Assembly (NCBI GenBank): GCA_963703665.1
Contig: CAVPFB010000004.1
Coordinates: 434,001 to 498,000, forward strand
Reading direction: 5' to 3'
DNA from: AP-15 sp963703665
Lineage (GTDB): Bacteria; Pseudomonadota; Alphaproteobacteria; ATCC43930; CGMCC-115725
Length of the DNA: 64,000 bases
Under the pieces are notes generated by a model. It was not told where the DNA came from. It did not search any database and saw nothing but the letters and a program-made list of their open reading frames with translations. Made by a program: the position numbers and the translations under genes. Of the stretch, positions 53,710 through 62,260 are shown one piece after another; positions within the stretch are counted from its first letter, which is position 1, and the number at the start of each line of letters is the position of its first letter.

Positions 53710-54285
53710 TCAGCTCCTGCGCTGCTGCAGGGCAGCGAGGCCGATGCTCAGCGGCGCCAGGCACAGCACCACCGGCAGCATCGGCCAGCGCAGCACGCCG
53801 ACCGTGACAGTGGTCGCCAAAGTAATCACGATTTGGCCGATCTGCGCCGCGCCGCGCGGCACCAGCACCAGGCCGGTGGCAAAGGTCATGCCGATCGCTG
53901 CCGCCGCCACCCCGTCGAGAGCGGCGTGCGCCACCCCGTTGCCGGCGATCCTGGCAAAGCCCGCCGCCAGCGCCACGACGATCACCAGAGGCCCCGACAA
54001 GAGGCCCACTACCGCGGCTAGCGCGCCCGCGCCACCACGCAGCCGTTGGCCGACCTCGACGGTCAGATTGACGCCGGCCGAGCCCGGCATGACCCGGCTG
54101 AGCGCCACCCCGGACAAAAACGCCTGGTCGTCGATCCAGCGCCGGCGCTGGACCATGGCGCGATAGAGCCATGCCGCGGTGCCGCCGCCAAAGCTGGTGA
54201 CGCCGAGGCGGAAGAACCCGGCGAAGATCGCCGCAAGGCTCACCAGCGCGGCACCGTCCGCATCCTGTCTACCGATCTCGGCCAC
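53710..54285 (-). CDS. Chromate transporter, half-size subunit 1
   Basis: 191 residues from a GTG. LAAIFAGFFRLGVTSFGGGTAAWLYRAMVQRRRWIDDQAFLSGVALSRVMPGSAGVNLTVEVGQRLRG is the N-terminal CHR domain, with FGGG and MPGSAGVN in the usual positions. It is the first of a two-gene operon with the other half. No ChrB-type regulator is near, so a chromate role is unproved. Confidence 0.9.
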   Translation of the reverse strand: MAEIGRQDADGAALVSLAAIFAGFFRLGVTSFGGGTAAWLYRAMVQRRRWIDDQAFLSGVALSRVMPGSAGVNLTVEVGQRLRGGAGALAAVVGLLSGPLVIVVALAAGFARIAGNGVAHAALDGVAAAAIGMTFATGLVLVPRGAAQIGQIVITLATTVTVGVLRWPMLPVVLCLAPLSIGLAALQQRRS

Positions 54286-54556
54286 GACACTCCCCCCGAT
54301 CCCGGCAGCCTATCCCCTCTCTCGTCGATGGGCGAGGCTTTGCGCGGCAGATCGAACAGGATCGCAGCAGGATGGGCAATGCCCGGCGTCGCGCCCGGGC
54401 GGAGGCGCCGCAAAATCGAGCGGTGGAGACGCCGCAACCGGGCCGGGTGGGCGCCGTGCAGCGCCGTCACGCGAAACAGGCGCCAGCGCTGTGCAGCGAT
54501 GACGCCTGCGAGAAAATTCCGGCGCCGAAGGGAAATTCAGAGCTGAGCCGGAGGAC

Positions 54557-55408
54557 TCAGCAGGACGGACTGCCGCCGCCGAAATCGCCGCCGCTGAAGT
54601 CGTCGGCGCCACTCCCGCCGGGGTCGCCGCCGCTGAAATCCTGGTCGGAGCTGAAATCCTGATTTCCCGAGCCGTCGTCGCCGCCGCCGCTGAAATCCTG
54701 GTTCGAGGCGGAATCCTGACCACCCGCGCCGTAATCTCCGCCGCTGAAATCCTGGTCCTGGCCGCCGCCGCTGTCGCCGTAATAGTTGTTGACGACGCTC
54801 TCGCCAAGGCCCGGGGTCATCGACTGGCCGCCGAGAATACCGGCGCTGGCGTGCTGACCGAACAGCGACTCGATCCCTTGGAACAGGAGGGCGCCGCCGG
54901 CGACCCCGGCCGCGGTCGCCGCCGCCGAGCGCAGGAAGCCGCCGCCGCCTCCCGTCCCGCCGCCGCCCATGAAACCGCCGCCGCCGCCCATTGGCTGGCT
55001 GTAGCCGCCCTGAGCAGAGGGCTGGCCCCAAGGCTGAGCCGACGGGGCCGCGGCCACCTGTGGAGCGCGCGTCCAGGGGCCGGCCGCGGGGACGCTGCCG
55101 GCCGTCGGCGCCGGCGGAGCGGCTTGACGCGAGCCGAACAGGCCGCCGAGAAAGCTCGTCGCCGCCGGCCTCGCCACCTGCTGCTGCGCAGCCGTCACCT
55201 GCTGTTGGAGCTCGGCGATCCGATTCTGCGCGTTGTGCAGCGCCAAGTCTTGGATCAGCACGGTTTGGGCGAGGTAATAGGGCGCGTCGGGCTGCTCGGA
55301 CATCGTCTGGCGAATCAGCCCATCGGCGTCGGGGTCCTTGGGCTGGCTCGGGGTGTTTTTCAGGCGCGCGAGCAGGGTTGAGAGCAGGTTTTGTTCCTGG
55401 GGGGTCAT
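54557..55408 (-). CDS. DUF2076 domain protein with C-terminal DFSGG repeats
   Basis: 283 residues. MTPQEQNLLSTLLARLKNTPSQPKDPDADGLIRQTMSEQPDAPYYLAQTVLIQDLALHNAQNRIAELQQQV (described as the DUF2076 N-terminal helical region, residues 1-80) is conserved in alphaproteobacteria. A Pro/Ala/Gly-rich linker and a short hydrophobic AAATAAGVAGGALLFQGIESLF segment follow. The tail is acidic with five DFSGG or DFSSD units and ends in SPSC. The role is unknown; it may be periplasmic or membrane-associated. It lies alone on the minus strand, upstream of the chromate genes and 173 bases from accA. Confidence 0.85.
   Translation of the reverse strand: MTPQEQNLLSTLLARLKNTPSQPKDPDADGLIRQTMSEQPDAPYYLAQTVLIQDLALHNAQNRIAELQQQVTAAQQQVARPAATSFLGGLFGSRQAAPPAPTAGSVPAAGPWTRAPQVAAAPSAQPWGQPSAQGGYSQPMGGGGGFMGGGGTGGGGGFLRSAAATAAGVAGGALLFQGIESLFGQHASAGILGGQSMTPGLGESVVNNYYGDSGGGQDQDFSGGDYGAGGQDSASNQDFSGGGDDGSGNQDFSSDQDFSGGDPGGSGADDFSGGDFGGGSPSC
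54583..54760 (-). repeat. Tandem-like repeats encoding DFSGG units
   Basis: The unit CCGCCGCTGAAATCCTGG (plus strand) or close variants recurs about five times at irregular spacing in the 3' end of the DUF2076 gene. It encodes the QDFSGG peptide. Such repeats are prone to copy-number change. Confidence 0.6.
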
Positions 55409-55581
55409 GGCGGCCTTCCGCTGCGGGAAAAGCGGTGCGCTTCGGCGAAGCGCACTGGCGCCTGCGACCCTCCCCTTCGGGAAAAAACGCCTCCCGACCG
55501 GCGCGGGTCGACGCGCCGGCCTAGATGTGGGGAGCGGCGAAGCGCGGTCAATGACCCGTGGAATCGCGCTTATCAGGGCGC

Positions 55582-56538
55582 TTACAGCCCTTTGCCGCCC
55601 ATCGCCAGGAACTTTTCGCGGCGTTGGGCGCGCAATCTTCCGCCATCGAGCCTGCAGAGCGGCCGCAGCGCCTCGTCGAGCGCCTGTCCGAGCTGTTCGA
55701 CCGCCTCGCTCGGCAGCCGGTGCGCCCCACCCAGCGGTTCTGGCACGATCCGATCGACGACGCCCAGCCGAACTAGGTCCTGCGCAGTCAGCCGCAGTGC
55801 GTCAGCCGCTTCCAGCGCATGTTCGCCGTCGCGCCACAGGATCGAGCCGCAGCCTTCGGGGGAGATGACCGAATAGACCGCGTGCTCCAGCATCATCACC
55901 GTGTTGCCGGCAGCGAGCGCGATCGCCCCGCCCGAGCCGCCCTCGCCGATCACTGTGGCGACCAGCGGCACCTTGATGTCGAGGCAGGTTTCGATGGCCC
56001 GCGCGATGGCTTCGGCCTGGCCGCGCGCCTCGGCGTCGATCCCGGGATAGGCGCCGGCGGTGTCGACAAAGGTCAGCACCGGCAACCCGAAACGGTCGGC
56101 GAGACGCATCAGCCGCCGCGCTTTGCGATACCCTTCGGGCCGGGCCATGCCGAAATTACGGGCGAGCCGGGTGTCGGTGTCGGCACCCTTCTCGGTGCCG
56201 AGCACCATGACGCTGCTCCCGTGAAAGCGGCCGATGCCCCCGACGACCGCCCGGTCCTCGGCAAAAGCGCGGTCGCCGGCGAGCGGGACGAATTCGGTGA
56301 TCAACCCGCCGATATAGTCAACAGCGTGCGGCCGCTGCGGATGGCGCGCCACCTGCACCTTTTGCCACGGCGTCAGCCGCGCATAGGTCTGGCGCAACAG
56401 CCGCGCGGCCGTGCTTTCGAGCCGGCCGACCTCGTCGGCGATGTTGATCTCGCTGGTGGTCGAGAGATGGCGCAGTTCTTCGATCTTGCCTTCGAGCTCG
56501 CCGATCGACCGCTCGAAATCGAGAAAGTGACGCATCAT
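55582..56538 (-). CDS. accA: Acetyl-CoA carboxylase carboxyltransferase subunit alpha
   Basis: 318 residues from MMRHFLDFERSIGELEGKIEELRHL. RLTPWQKVQVARHPQRPHAVDYI, VMVLGTEKGADTDTRLARNFGMARPEGYRKARRLM and VDTAGAYPGIDAEARGQAEAIARAI are the carboxyl-CoA-binding and crotonase-fold motifs. VPLVATVIGEGGSGGAIALA is the GG oxyanion region. It transfers carboxyl from carboxybiotin to acetyl-CoA for fatty acid synthesis, with AccD. The start overlaps the xerD stop (ATGATG). In raw translation it appears joined to the xerD frame because of a shift in xerD; the true start is at 56538. Confidence 0.96.
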   Translation of the reverse strand: MMRHFLDFERSIGELEGKIEELRHLSTTSEINIADEVGRLESTAARLLRQTYARLTPWQKVQVARHPQRPHAVDYIGGLITEFVPLAGDRAFAEDRAVVGGIGRFHGSSVMVLGTEKGADTDTRLARNFGMARPEGYRKARRLMRLADRFGLPVLTFVDTAGAYPGIDAEARGQAEAIARAIETCLDIKVPLVATVIGEGGSGGAIALAAGNTVMMLEHAVYSVISPEGCGSILWRDGEHALEAADALRLTAQDLVRLGVVDRIVPEPLGGAHRLPSEAVEQLGQALDEALRPLCRLDGGRLRAQRREKFLAMGGKGL

Positions 56539-57476
56539 TTGCGCCGCGCCAGTGGGTGCGCAGTGTGCACCAGCCGGCGCAGCCGGTCGGAGAGGACGTG
56601 CGTGTAGATCTGGGTCGTCGCGATGTCGGCATGCCCCAGCATCTGCTGGACGCTGCGCAGATCGGCGCCGTGGTCGAGCAAATGGCTGGCAAAGGCGTGG
56701 CGCATCACATGCGGCGACAGCCGGGCCGGGTCGAGACCGGCCTTGAGCGCCAGCTCCTTCAGCAATTGGCCGCAGCGCTGGCGGGTCAGGTGGCCGGCGC
56801 CGCTGCGCGACGGGAACAGCCAGCGCGAGGGCTGCCGAATCGGGCAGGAAATGCCCGCGGCGGTCGAGATAGGCGGTAAGCGCCCGGCGCGCCGGTTCGC
56901 TCAACGGCACCACTCGCTCGCGTCCGCCCTTGCCGCGCACCAAGAGAAAGCGCGGATCGCGCAGGGCCGCGGCCACTGGCAGGGTCAGCAATTCCGAAAT
57001 GCGCATCCCGGTCGCGTAGAGCAGCTCGATCAGGCACAGGATGCGCAGCCCCTCGTCCTCCGGCCAGGCGCGCGCGGCGGCGAGCAAATCTTCGACCTCG
57101 GCTTCCGACAGGAGTTTCGGCAAGGGGCGGCCGAGACGCGGGCTGTCGAGGCCGACCGTCGGATCGTCAGGGCGCACACCGTCGACCACCAGAAACCTGT
57201 AGAACTGGCGCATCGCCGAGAGCCGCCGCGCCAGACTGCGGGGCGCCAACAGAGCCGTCGCGGGCTCCGCCAGATAGAGCGTGCAGCGTCGCCTCGTCCG
57301 CGGCTTCGAGCGCCGTCGCACGCACCATCAGAAACCGCGACAGATCGAAGAGATCGGTGCGGTAAGCGGCGATGGTCAAGCGCGCCGCAGCGCGCTCGGC
57401 CGTCAGCATCTCGAGGAAAGCTTCGAGATGCTTGGAGAAGCCGGGGGGCGCCGCCGGCGTGCCTGCCGGCGGTCAT
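56535..57476 (-). pseudogene. xerD: Tyrosine recombinase XerD, several frameshifts
   Basis: Start ATG 57476, four bases into the preceding small gene's end. A C run near 57455 shifts to GFSKHLEAFLEMLTAERAAARLTIAAYRTDLFDLSRFL. A change near 57270 leads to LARRLSAMRQFYRFLVVDGVRPDDPTVGLDSPRLGRPLPKLLSEAEVEDLL and LLYATGMRISELLTL (catalytic Arg). A change near 56815 leads to LLKELALKAGLDPARLSPHVMRHAFASHLLDHGADLRSVQQMLGHADIATTQIYTHV (His/Arg and nucleophile Tyr). Repaired it is about 313 residues. XerD resolves chromosome dimers at dif. As it is near-essential and all motifs are perfect, sequencing error is likely. Confidence 0.88.
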
Positions 57477-57615
57477 TCGGCAAAGCGCGCATTGGGCAGC
57501 ACCTTTTCGACCGGCGCCGATCGGCGGCGGCGGGTTCCACAGCGCCAGGAACGCCGCGCCCGCCGAGGGCTGCCAAGACGACGATGACGACAAACCCGAT
57601 GGTGAGCTTTCCCAT
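57473..57615 (-). pseudogene. Small single-helix membrane protein of the aroK-xerD interval, frameshifted
   Basis: MGKLTIGFVVIVVLAALGG starts at 57615, then in shifted frames AAFLALWNPPPP and APVEKVLPNARFAE to the TGA at 57473, which overlaps the xerD start (ATGA). About 46 residues when repaired: one membrane helix, then a Pro-rich stretch and the VEKVxPN(A/D)RF tail. Short proteins with this tail lie upstream of xerD in other Rhodospirillales (recalled, not searched). Function unknown. Confidence 0.6.
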
Positions 57616-57686
57616 GCCGCGGCTCGCATGTCCCCTGGCCGGTGGCGTCCGGCCGAATCTGCCCGGCCCAACCGGCCCATGCCGAT

Positions 57687-57716
57687 TGACGACCCGGCTG
57701 CACGATATGCTAGTAC
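57687..57716 (+). promoter_or_regulatory. Possible promoter for aroK-aroB
   Basis: TTGACG (57687-57692) and CTAGTA (57711-57716) are separated by 18 bases in the divergent gap between the small xerD-side gene and aroK. The -35 matches consensus well and the -10 only partly. About 90 bases remain to the aroK start. Confidence 0.35.
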
Positions 57717-57807
57717 CGTTCGCGGACGCCGCGAAAAAGAGCGGCGCCGACGGAGAGGATCGGGGTGGAGACTGACAGCGCTCGAAATTGGACGGCGAGT
57801 CTTGGCG

Positions 57808-58372
57808 ATGCGGCGCTTTGTCCCGTGCCGCACGGTCGTTCTGGTCGGGCTGATGGGCGCCGGCAAGACCAAGATCGGCCGCCGCCTGGCGGTGCGGCTC
57901 GGCCTGCCGTTCTTCGATTCGGATCAGGAGATCGAAGCCGCCGCGGGCGAAACCATCGAGGAGATCTTCGCCAATCGCGGCGAGCGGGTGTTTCGCGACG
58001 GCGAGCGCCGTGTCATCGCGCGGCTGCTGGCGAAGCCGGTGCATGTGCTGGCGACCGGCGGCGGCGCGTTTATGGATCCGCTGACCCGCGCGGCGATCGC
58101 GCGGCGCGGGGTGTCGTTGTGGCTGCGCGCCGATCTCGACGTGCTGGTGCAGCGGGTGTCGCGGCGCAGCGACCGGCCGCTGCTGAAGGCGGGCGATCCG
58201 CGCGCGATCCTGGCCGAACTGATCGAGCGCCGCCATCCGATCTACGGCGAGGCCGACATCACCGTCGACAGCGGCGACGGCTCGCCCGAATCGACGGTCA
58301 ACCGGGCGATCGCGGCGCTCGCCGGCCTGTTCGCGCGCGCTGACGCCGCCCGATGCGGAGAGCGAGGGATGA
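57808..58372 (+). pseudogene. aroK: Shikimate kinase, frameshift near the C-terminus
   Basis: MRRFVPCRTVVLVGLMGAGKTKIGRRLAVRLGLPFFDSDQEIEAAAG has the Walker A motif GLMGAGKT and the shikimate-binding DSD. HVLATGGGAFMDPLTR is the GGG shikimate loop, and RRSDRPLLKAGDPRAILAELIERRHPIYGEADI holds the lid. At the CG repeat near 58335 one extra base shifts the frame. The other frame ends RALTPPDAESEG with TGA at 58372, which overlaps the aroB start. Repaired it is about 187 residues. It phosphorylates shikimate in aromatic amino acid synthesis. The catalytic part is intact. Confidence 0.9.
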
Positions 58373-59496
58373 CGATCATCGCTCGAACCGGCGTCCGAGC
58401 GGCTGCGCGTCGCGCTCGGCGAGCGCGCCTACGACATCGTCGTCGGCCCGCGTCTGATCGAGGACGGCCGGTCGCGAGATCCTGCCGCTGATGCGCCGCC
58501 GCCACGCCGTCGTCGTCACCGACGAGAATGTCGCCCGCCATTGGCTGGCGCCGCTGCGCGACAGCCTCGCCGAGGCCGGGATCGCGCATCACACGGTGGT
58601 CCTGCCGCCGGGCGAGGAGACCAAGGATCTCGGCCATTTCGGCCGGCTCGCCGAGGACATCCTGGCCTGCGGCATCGAGCGCGGCTCGATGCTGGTGGCG
58701 TTGGGCGGCGGGGTCGTCGGCGACTTGACCGGGTTTGCCGCGGCGACCTTGTTGCGCGGCATCGATTTCGTGCAGATCCCGACGACGCTGCTGGCCCAGG
58801 TCGACAGCTCGGTCGGCGGCAAGACCGGGATCAACACCAGCACCGGCAAGAACCTGATCGGGGCGTTCTACCAGCCGCGGCTGGTGCTCGCCGACACCGA
58901 CGTGCTGGCGACCCTGCCGCGGCGCGAATTGCTCGCCGGCTATGCCGAGACCGTCAAATACGGGCTGATCCGCGACGCCGAATTCTTCGCCTGGTGCGAG
59001 CGCCAGGGCAATGCGCTGTGCGCGCTCGAGCCGGACCCGCTGCGCCATGCGGTCGTGACCAGCTGCGCGATGAAGGCGGCGGTCGTCGCCGCCGACGAGC
59101 GCGAGGAGGGCGACCGGGCATTGCTCAATTTCGGCCACACCTTCGGCCATGCGCTCGAAGACCGAGACCGGGTTTTCGAGCCGGCTCCTGCATGGCGAGG
59201 CGGTGGCGCTCGGGATGGTGCTGGCCTTCGATTTCGCCGCGCGGCTCGGGCTCGTCGCGGCGGCGGAGGGCGAGCGCGTGCGCCGCCATTTCGCCGCGAC
59301 CGGGCTGCCGACGCGGCTCGGCGATGTCGGGCTTGCCGGCATCCCGGCCGAACGCCTCCTCGCGCATATGGGCAAGGACAAAAAGGTCCGCGACGGCAAG
59401 ATCACGCTGATCCTGCCGCGCCGCATCGGCGACGCCTTCGTCATGAAGGACGCCCCCGCCGACGAACTGCGCGATTTCCTCGGCGCTGCGGCCTAG
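58369..59496 (+). pseudogene. aroB: 3-dehydroquinate synthase, three single-base insertions
   Basis: Start ATG 58369. Extra bases near 58385 and 58473 put RLRVALGERAYDIVVGPRLIEDG and REILPLMRRRHAVVVTDENV in different frames. The main part then holds VLPPGEETKDLGHFGRLAEDIL, GSMLVALGGGVVGDLTGFAAATLLRGIDFVQIPTTLLAQVDSSVGGKTGIN and NFGHTFGHALE. At about 59158 an extra A (TCGAAG for TCGAG) shifts again to TETGFSSRLLHGEAVALGMV. The net change of three bases restores the overall length (374 residues). It makes 3-dehydroquinate, the second step of the shikimate pathway, with zinc and NAD. Three insertions and no missing motif suggest sequencing error. Confidence 0.92.
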
Positions 59497-59581
59497 CCCT
59501 CACCCACCCGGCCTTTCGGTCCGGGTCCCTCCTCTCCCGCAATGCGGGAGAGGGTGCCGAGCGCAGCGAAGCGGGTGAGGG
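59497..59581. repeat. Complex palindromic intergenic repeat / bidirectional terminator
   Basis: The outer arms CCCTCACCC (59497-59505) and GGGTGAGGG (59573-59581) enclose two further hairpins, ACCCGG...CCGGGT and CTCTCCCGC-AA-TGCGGGAGAG. It sits directly after the aroB stop and just before the convergent bolA stop. This arrangement is a common proteobacterial intergenic palindrome and probably ends both transcripts. Confidence 0.75.
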
Positions 59582-59604
59582 CGGCGGCGCCGCTACCCCC
59601 GACC

Positions 59605-59866
59605 TCACCGGGGCAGCGTCGTCAGCGACAACGCGTGGACGCGCGGCGGCCAATTCCTCGGCGAGCGTCTGGTAGACGAGGCGCTGGCGCGCCACCCGGC
59701 TCTGCCCGGCAAAGGCCGCGGAAACGATGGTGACGGCAAAATGGGTCTCGCCCTCGGGCCGCGCGCCGGCATGCCCGGCATGGCGATGCGATTCGTCGAC
59801 GATGTCGAGCCGCGCCGGCGCAAAGCGGTCGGTCAATTTGTGGCGGATCGTGTCGGCGACGGACAT
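59605..59866 (-). pseudogene. bolA: BolA family protein, frameshift near the C-terminus
   Basis: MSVADTIRHKLTDRFAPARLDIVDESHRHAGHAGARPEGETHFAVTIVSAAFAGQSRVARQRLVYQTLAEELA is the BolA fold, with the iron-ligand His in SHRHAGHAG and the FxGxSRVxRQR signature. Near 59650 an extra base shifts to the usual end VHALSLTTLPR and TGA at 59605. About 87 residues repaired. BolA proteins with monothiol glutaredoxins take part in iron-sulfur and iron sensing. It overlaps the end of the upstream HAD gene on the same strand. Confidence 0.88.
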
Positions 59867-60566
59867 TGATCGGTGCCTCGAGCGTTGTCGAGCGCCGCGG
59901 CTCCGGCGAGGAAGCGGCCGAGATCGTCGACGATGTAATGGATATGGCTGCCATCGGCGCCGGCGGCGGCCCAGTCGATGGTGCCGCGCATCCAGGCCGT
60001 GGTCATGCCGAGGGCCGCGGCCGGGACCAGGTTTTTGGCCATGTCTTCGATCATCAGCGCGGTCTCGGGGCTGACCTCGTGGCGGCGCAGCAATTCGCGA
60101 TAGCCGGCGAGCGCCGGCTTGGGCTCGAATCCGGCCATCGACGATGTCGACGATGCCGCAGAACGAGCCGGCGATGTCGAGATGGTCGAGCAGCCGCTCG
60201 GCATGGGCGACCGAGCCGTTGGTGTGGACGATCTTGCGGCCGGGCAGCGCGGCCAGCGCCGCGACCAGCACCGGGTCCGGCGGCACGCAGGCGAGGTCGA
60301 CATCGTGGACATAGGCGAGGAAGTCGTGCGGGTCGATGCGGTTCACGGTCATCAGCCCGCGCATCGTCGTGCCGTGCTCGCGGAAATAGGTTTTCTGGAC
60401 GACCAAGCGCCGCCTCCGGCGACAGGCCCAGCCGCTCGGCGATAAAGCGCTGCATCCGGGCATGGATCTGGTCGAAGAGGCGGCATGACGCCGGGTAGAG
60501 AGTGTTGTCGAGATCGAAGATCCAGGTCTCGATCTCGGCGAGCGGCCGGCCGCCGATAGCGGGCAT
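59833..60566 (-). pseudogene. Pyrimidine 5'-nucleotidase (HAD superfamily), two frameshifts
   Basis: MPAIGGRPLAEIETWIFDLDNTLYPASCRLFDQI carries HAD motif I (DLDNTLYP) at residues 18-25. An extra G near 60412 shifts to VVQKTYFREHGTTMRGLMTVNRIDPHDFLAYVHDVDL, the family's cap region. PGRKIVHTNGSVAHAERLLDHLDI is motif II. A second extra G near 60140 shifts to GFEPKPALAGYRELLRRHEVSPETALMIEDMAKNLVPAAALGMTTAWM, with motif III and IV residues. About 244 residues. It dephosphorylates pyrimidine nucleotides (SDT1-like). It lies between argB and bolA, a common alphaproteobacterial order. Confidence 0.88.
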
Positions 60567-60577
60567 TGCGCGCGCCC

Positions 60578-61508
60578 TCAGCCGGCGCGGATCAGGGTGC
60601 CGGCGCCCGAGGTGTCGGTGAACAATTCGAGCAGGATCGCGTGCGGCACGCGGCCGTCGAGGATGACCGCCGCCTCGACCCCGCCATCGACCGCGTCGAG
60701 GCAGGTCTCGACCTTGGGGATCATGCCGCCGTGGATGACGCCCTCGGCGATCATCCGCCGCGCCGCCCCGGCGGTGATCTCCGACACCAGCCGCTGGTCG
60801 GCGTCGAGCACGCCGGCGACATCGGTCAACAGCAACAGCCGCGTCGCCTTGACCGCGGCGGCGACCGCGCCCGCGACCGTGTCGGCGTTGATGTTGTAGG
60901 TCTCGCCGTCGGCGCCGACGCCGATCGGGGCGATGACCGGGATGATGTCCGATTGCTGGAAGATGTCGAGCACGTGCGCCGCGACCTGCTGCGGCTCGCC
61001 GACAAAGCCGAGATCGATCTCGATGCTGGACGCCGCCTTCGACCTGGCTGCGGACCGCCTTTGTCGCCGCGATCAGCCCGCCATCCTTGCCGCTGAGCCC
61101 GATCGCACAGCCGCCCTCGGCGTTGATCGCCGCGACCAGCTGCTTGTTGATCGTGCCGGCGAGCACCATCTCGACCACTTCCATCGTCGCGGGTCGGTGA
61201 CCCGAGCCCGTCGACAAAACGGCTCTCGATGCCCAGGCGCTCGAGCATCTGGCCGATCTGCGGCCCGCCGCCATGCACGACGATCGGGTGGATGCCGACC
61301 TGCTTCAACAGCACGACGTCGCGGGCGAACGAATTGCCGCCGCCTCCCGTTTCTGGCCGCCCATCGCGTGTCCGCCGTATTTGACGACCAGCGTGCGGCC
61401 GGCATAGCGGCGCATATAGGGCAACGCCTCGGCCAGGATCGCGGCCTTGGCAACCGGGTCGGGCGCGGCACCGGGCGGGTATGGCGAGGGCTCGAGGGCA
61501 GGCTTCAT
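60578..61508 (-). pseudogene. argB: Acetylglutamate kinase, several frameshifts
   Basis: MKPALEPSPYPPGAAPDPVAKAAILAEALPYMRRYAGRTLVVKYGGHAMG is the kinase start with its KYGG loop. Shifts near 61350, 61200-61195 and 61035 join NSFARDVVLLKQVGIHPIVVHGGGPQIGQMLERLGIESRFVDGL, MEVVEMVLAGTINKQLVAAIN and IEIDLGFVGEPQQVAAHVLDIFQQSDIIPVIAPIGVGADGETYNINADTVAGAVA. The end is GTLIRAG at 60578. The protein phosphorylates N-acetylglutamate in arginine synthesis; the N-terminal helix suggests the arginine-inhibited form. About 309 residues repaired. All motifs are present, so error is more likely than decay. Confidence 0.9.
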
Positions 61509-61522
61509 CGCGTCGCGTCACT

Positions 61523-62246
61523 CTAGCGCAAGTCGGAGGTCGCCATCGCGGCGGCGTCGGCATAGGCGGGTGCAAAGCCGGCGAGCGTCGCGCGCAGCGC
61601 CTCGATGCCGCGGCGCTCATCGGCGCTCGTCAGATGGATTTCGGGATGTGCCGCGGTGTGGGCGGCGAGCTCGGCCGCGACCCGCCGGGCGGTCTCGGCG
61701 AGTGCGACCAGACCGAGCTTGTCGGTCTTGGTCAGCACGACCTGATAGGAGACGCCGGCGTGGTCGAGCATGTCCAGCAGCGGGCGATCGATGTCCTTGA
61801 TGCCGTGGCGGGCGTCGATCAACAGGCAGACGCGGCGCAGCGAGGCCCGGGACCGCAGATAGCGCCGCACCAGCCCGGTCCAGCGCTCGACCGCGACTTT
61901 CGAGGCCTCGGCATAGCCGTAGCCCGGCAGGTCGACCAGCATCAGCTCGCCGCCGAGATCGAAGAAATTGATCTGGCGCGTGCGGCCGGGGGTGTTCGAG
62001 ATGCGCGCCAGCATCCGCCGCCCGGTCAGCGCGTTGACCAGGCTCGACTTGCCGACGTTGGAGCGGCCGGCAAAGGCGATCTCCGGCAATGATTTCGGGC
62101 GGCAGCGCCGCGGGTTCGGCGGCGCCGGCGACAAAGCTCGCCTCGCGGGCAAACAGGCGCCGTCCTGCCTCAACCAGCTCGGTGTCTGCCGCCCGCGGCG
62201 GAAACAGGTCGGCCGGGATCTGTGCCGCCGAATTCTCCGAGGCCAT
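61523..62246 (-). pseudogene. engB: Ribosome biogenesis GTPase YihA/EngB, one frameshift
   Basis: MASENSAAQIPADLFPPRAADTELVEAGRRLFAREASFVAGAAEPAALPP is the N-terminus (62246). Near 62090 one extra A shifts to LPEIAFAGRSNVGKSSLVNALTGRR (G1, GRSNVGKSS). ISNTPGRTRQINFFDLGGELMLVDLPGYGYAEASK gives G2 and G3 (DLPG), VVLTKTDKL gives G4 (TKTD), and LTSADERRGIEAL gives the G5 region. About 240 residues repaired. It is needed for large ribosomal subunit assembly. It follows yidC by 14 bases and precedes argB by 14 bases, a typical alphaproteobacterial order. Confidence 0.9.
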
Positions 62247-62260
62247 CGCCGGCGCTGCGC

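Noticed and set aside
55582..57321. A single 579-codon XerD-AccA fusion protein
   Set aside because: The join is out-of-frame XerD text produced by indels; the true XerD end and AccA start (ATGATG) are both visible at 56535-56538.
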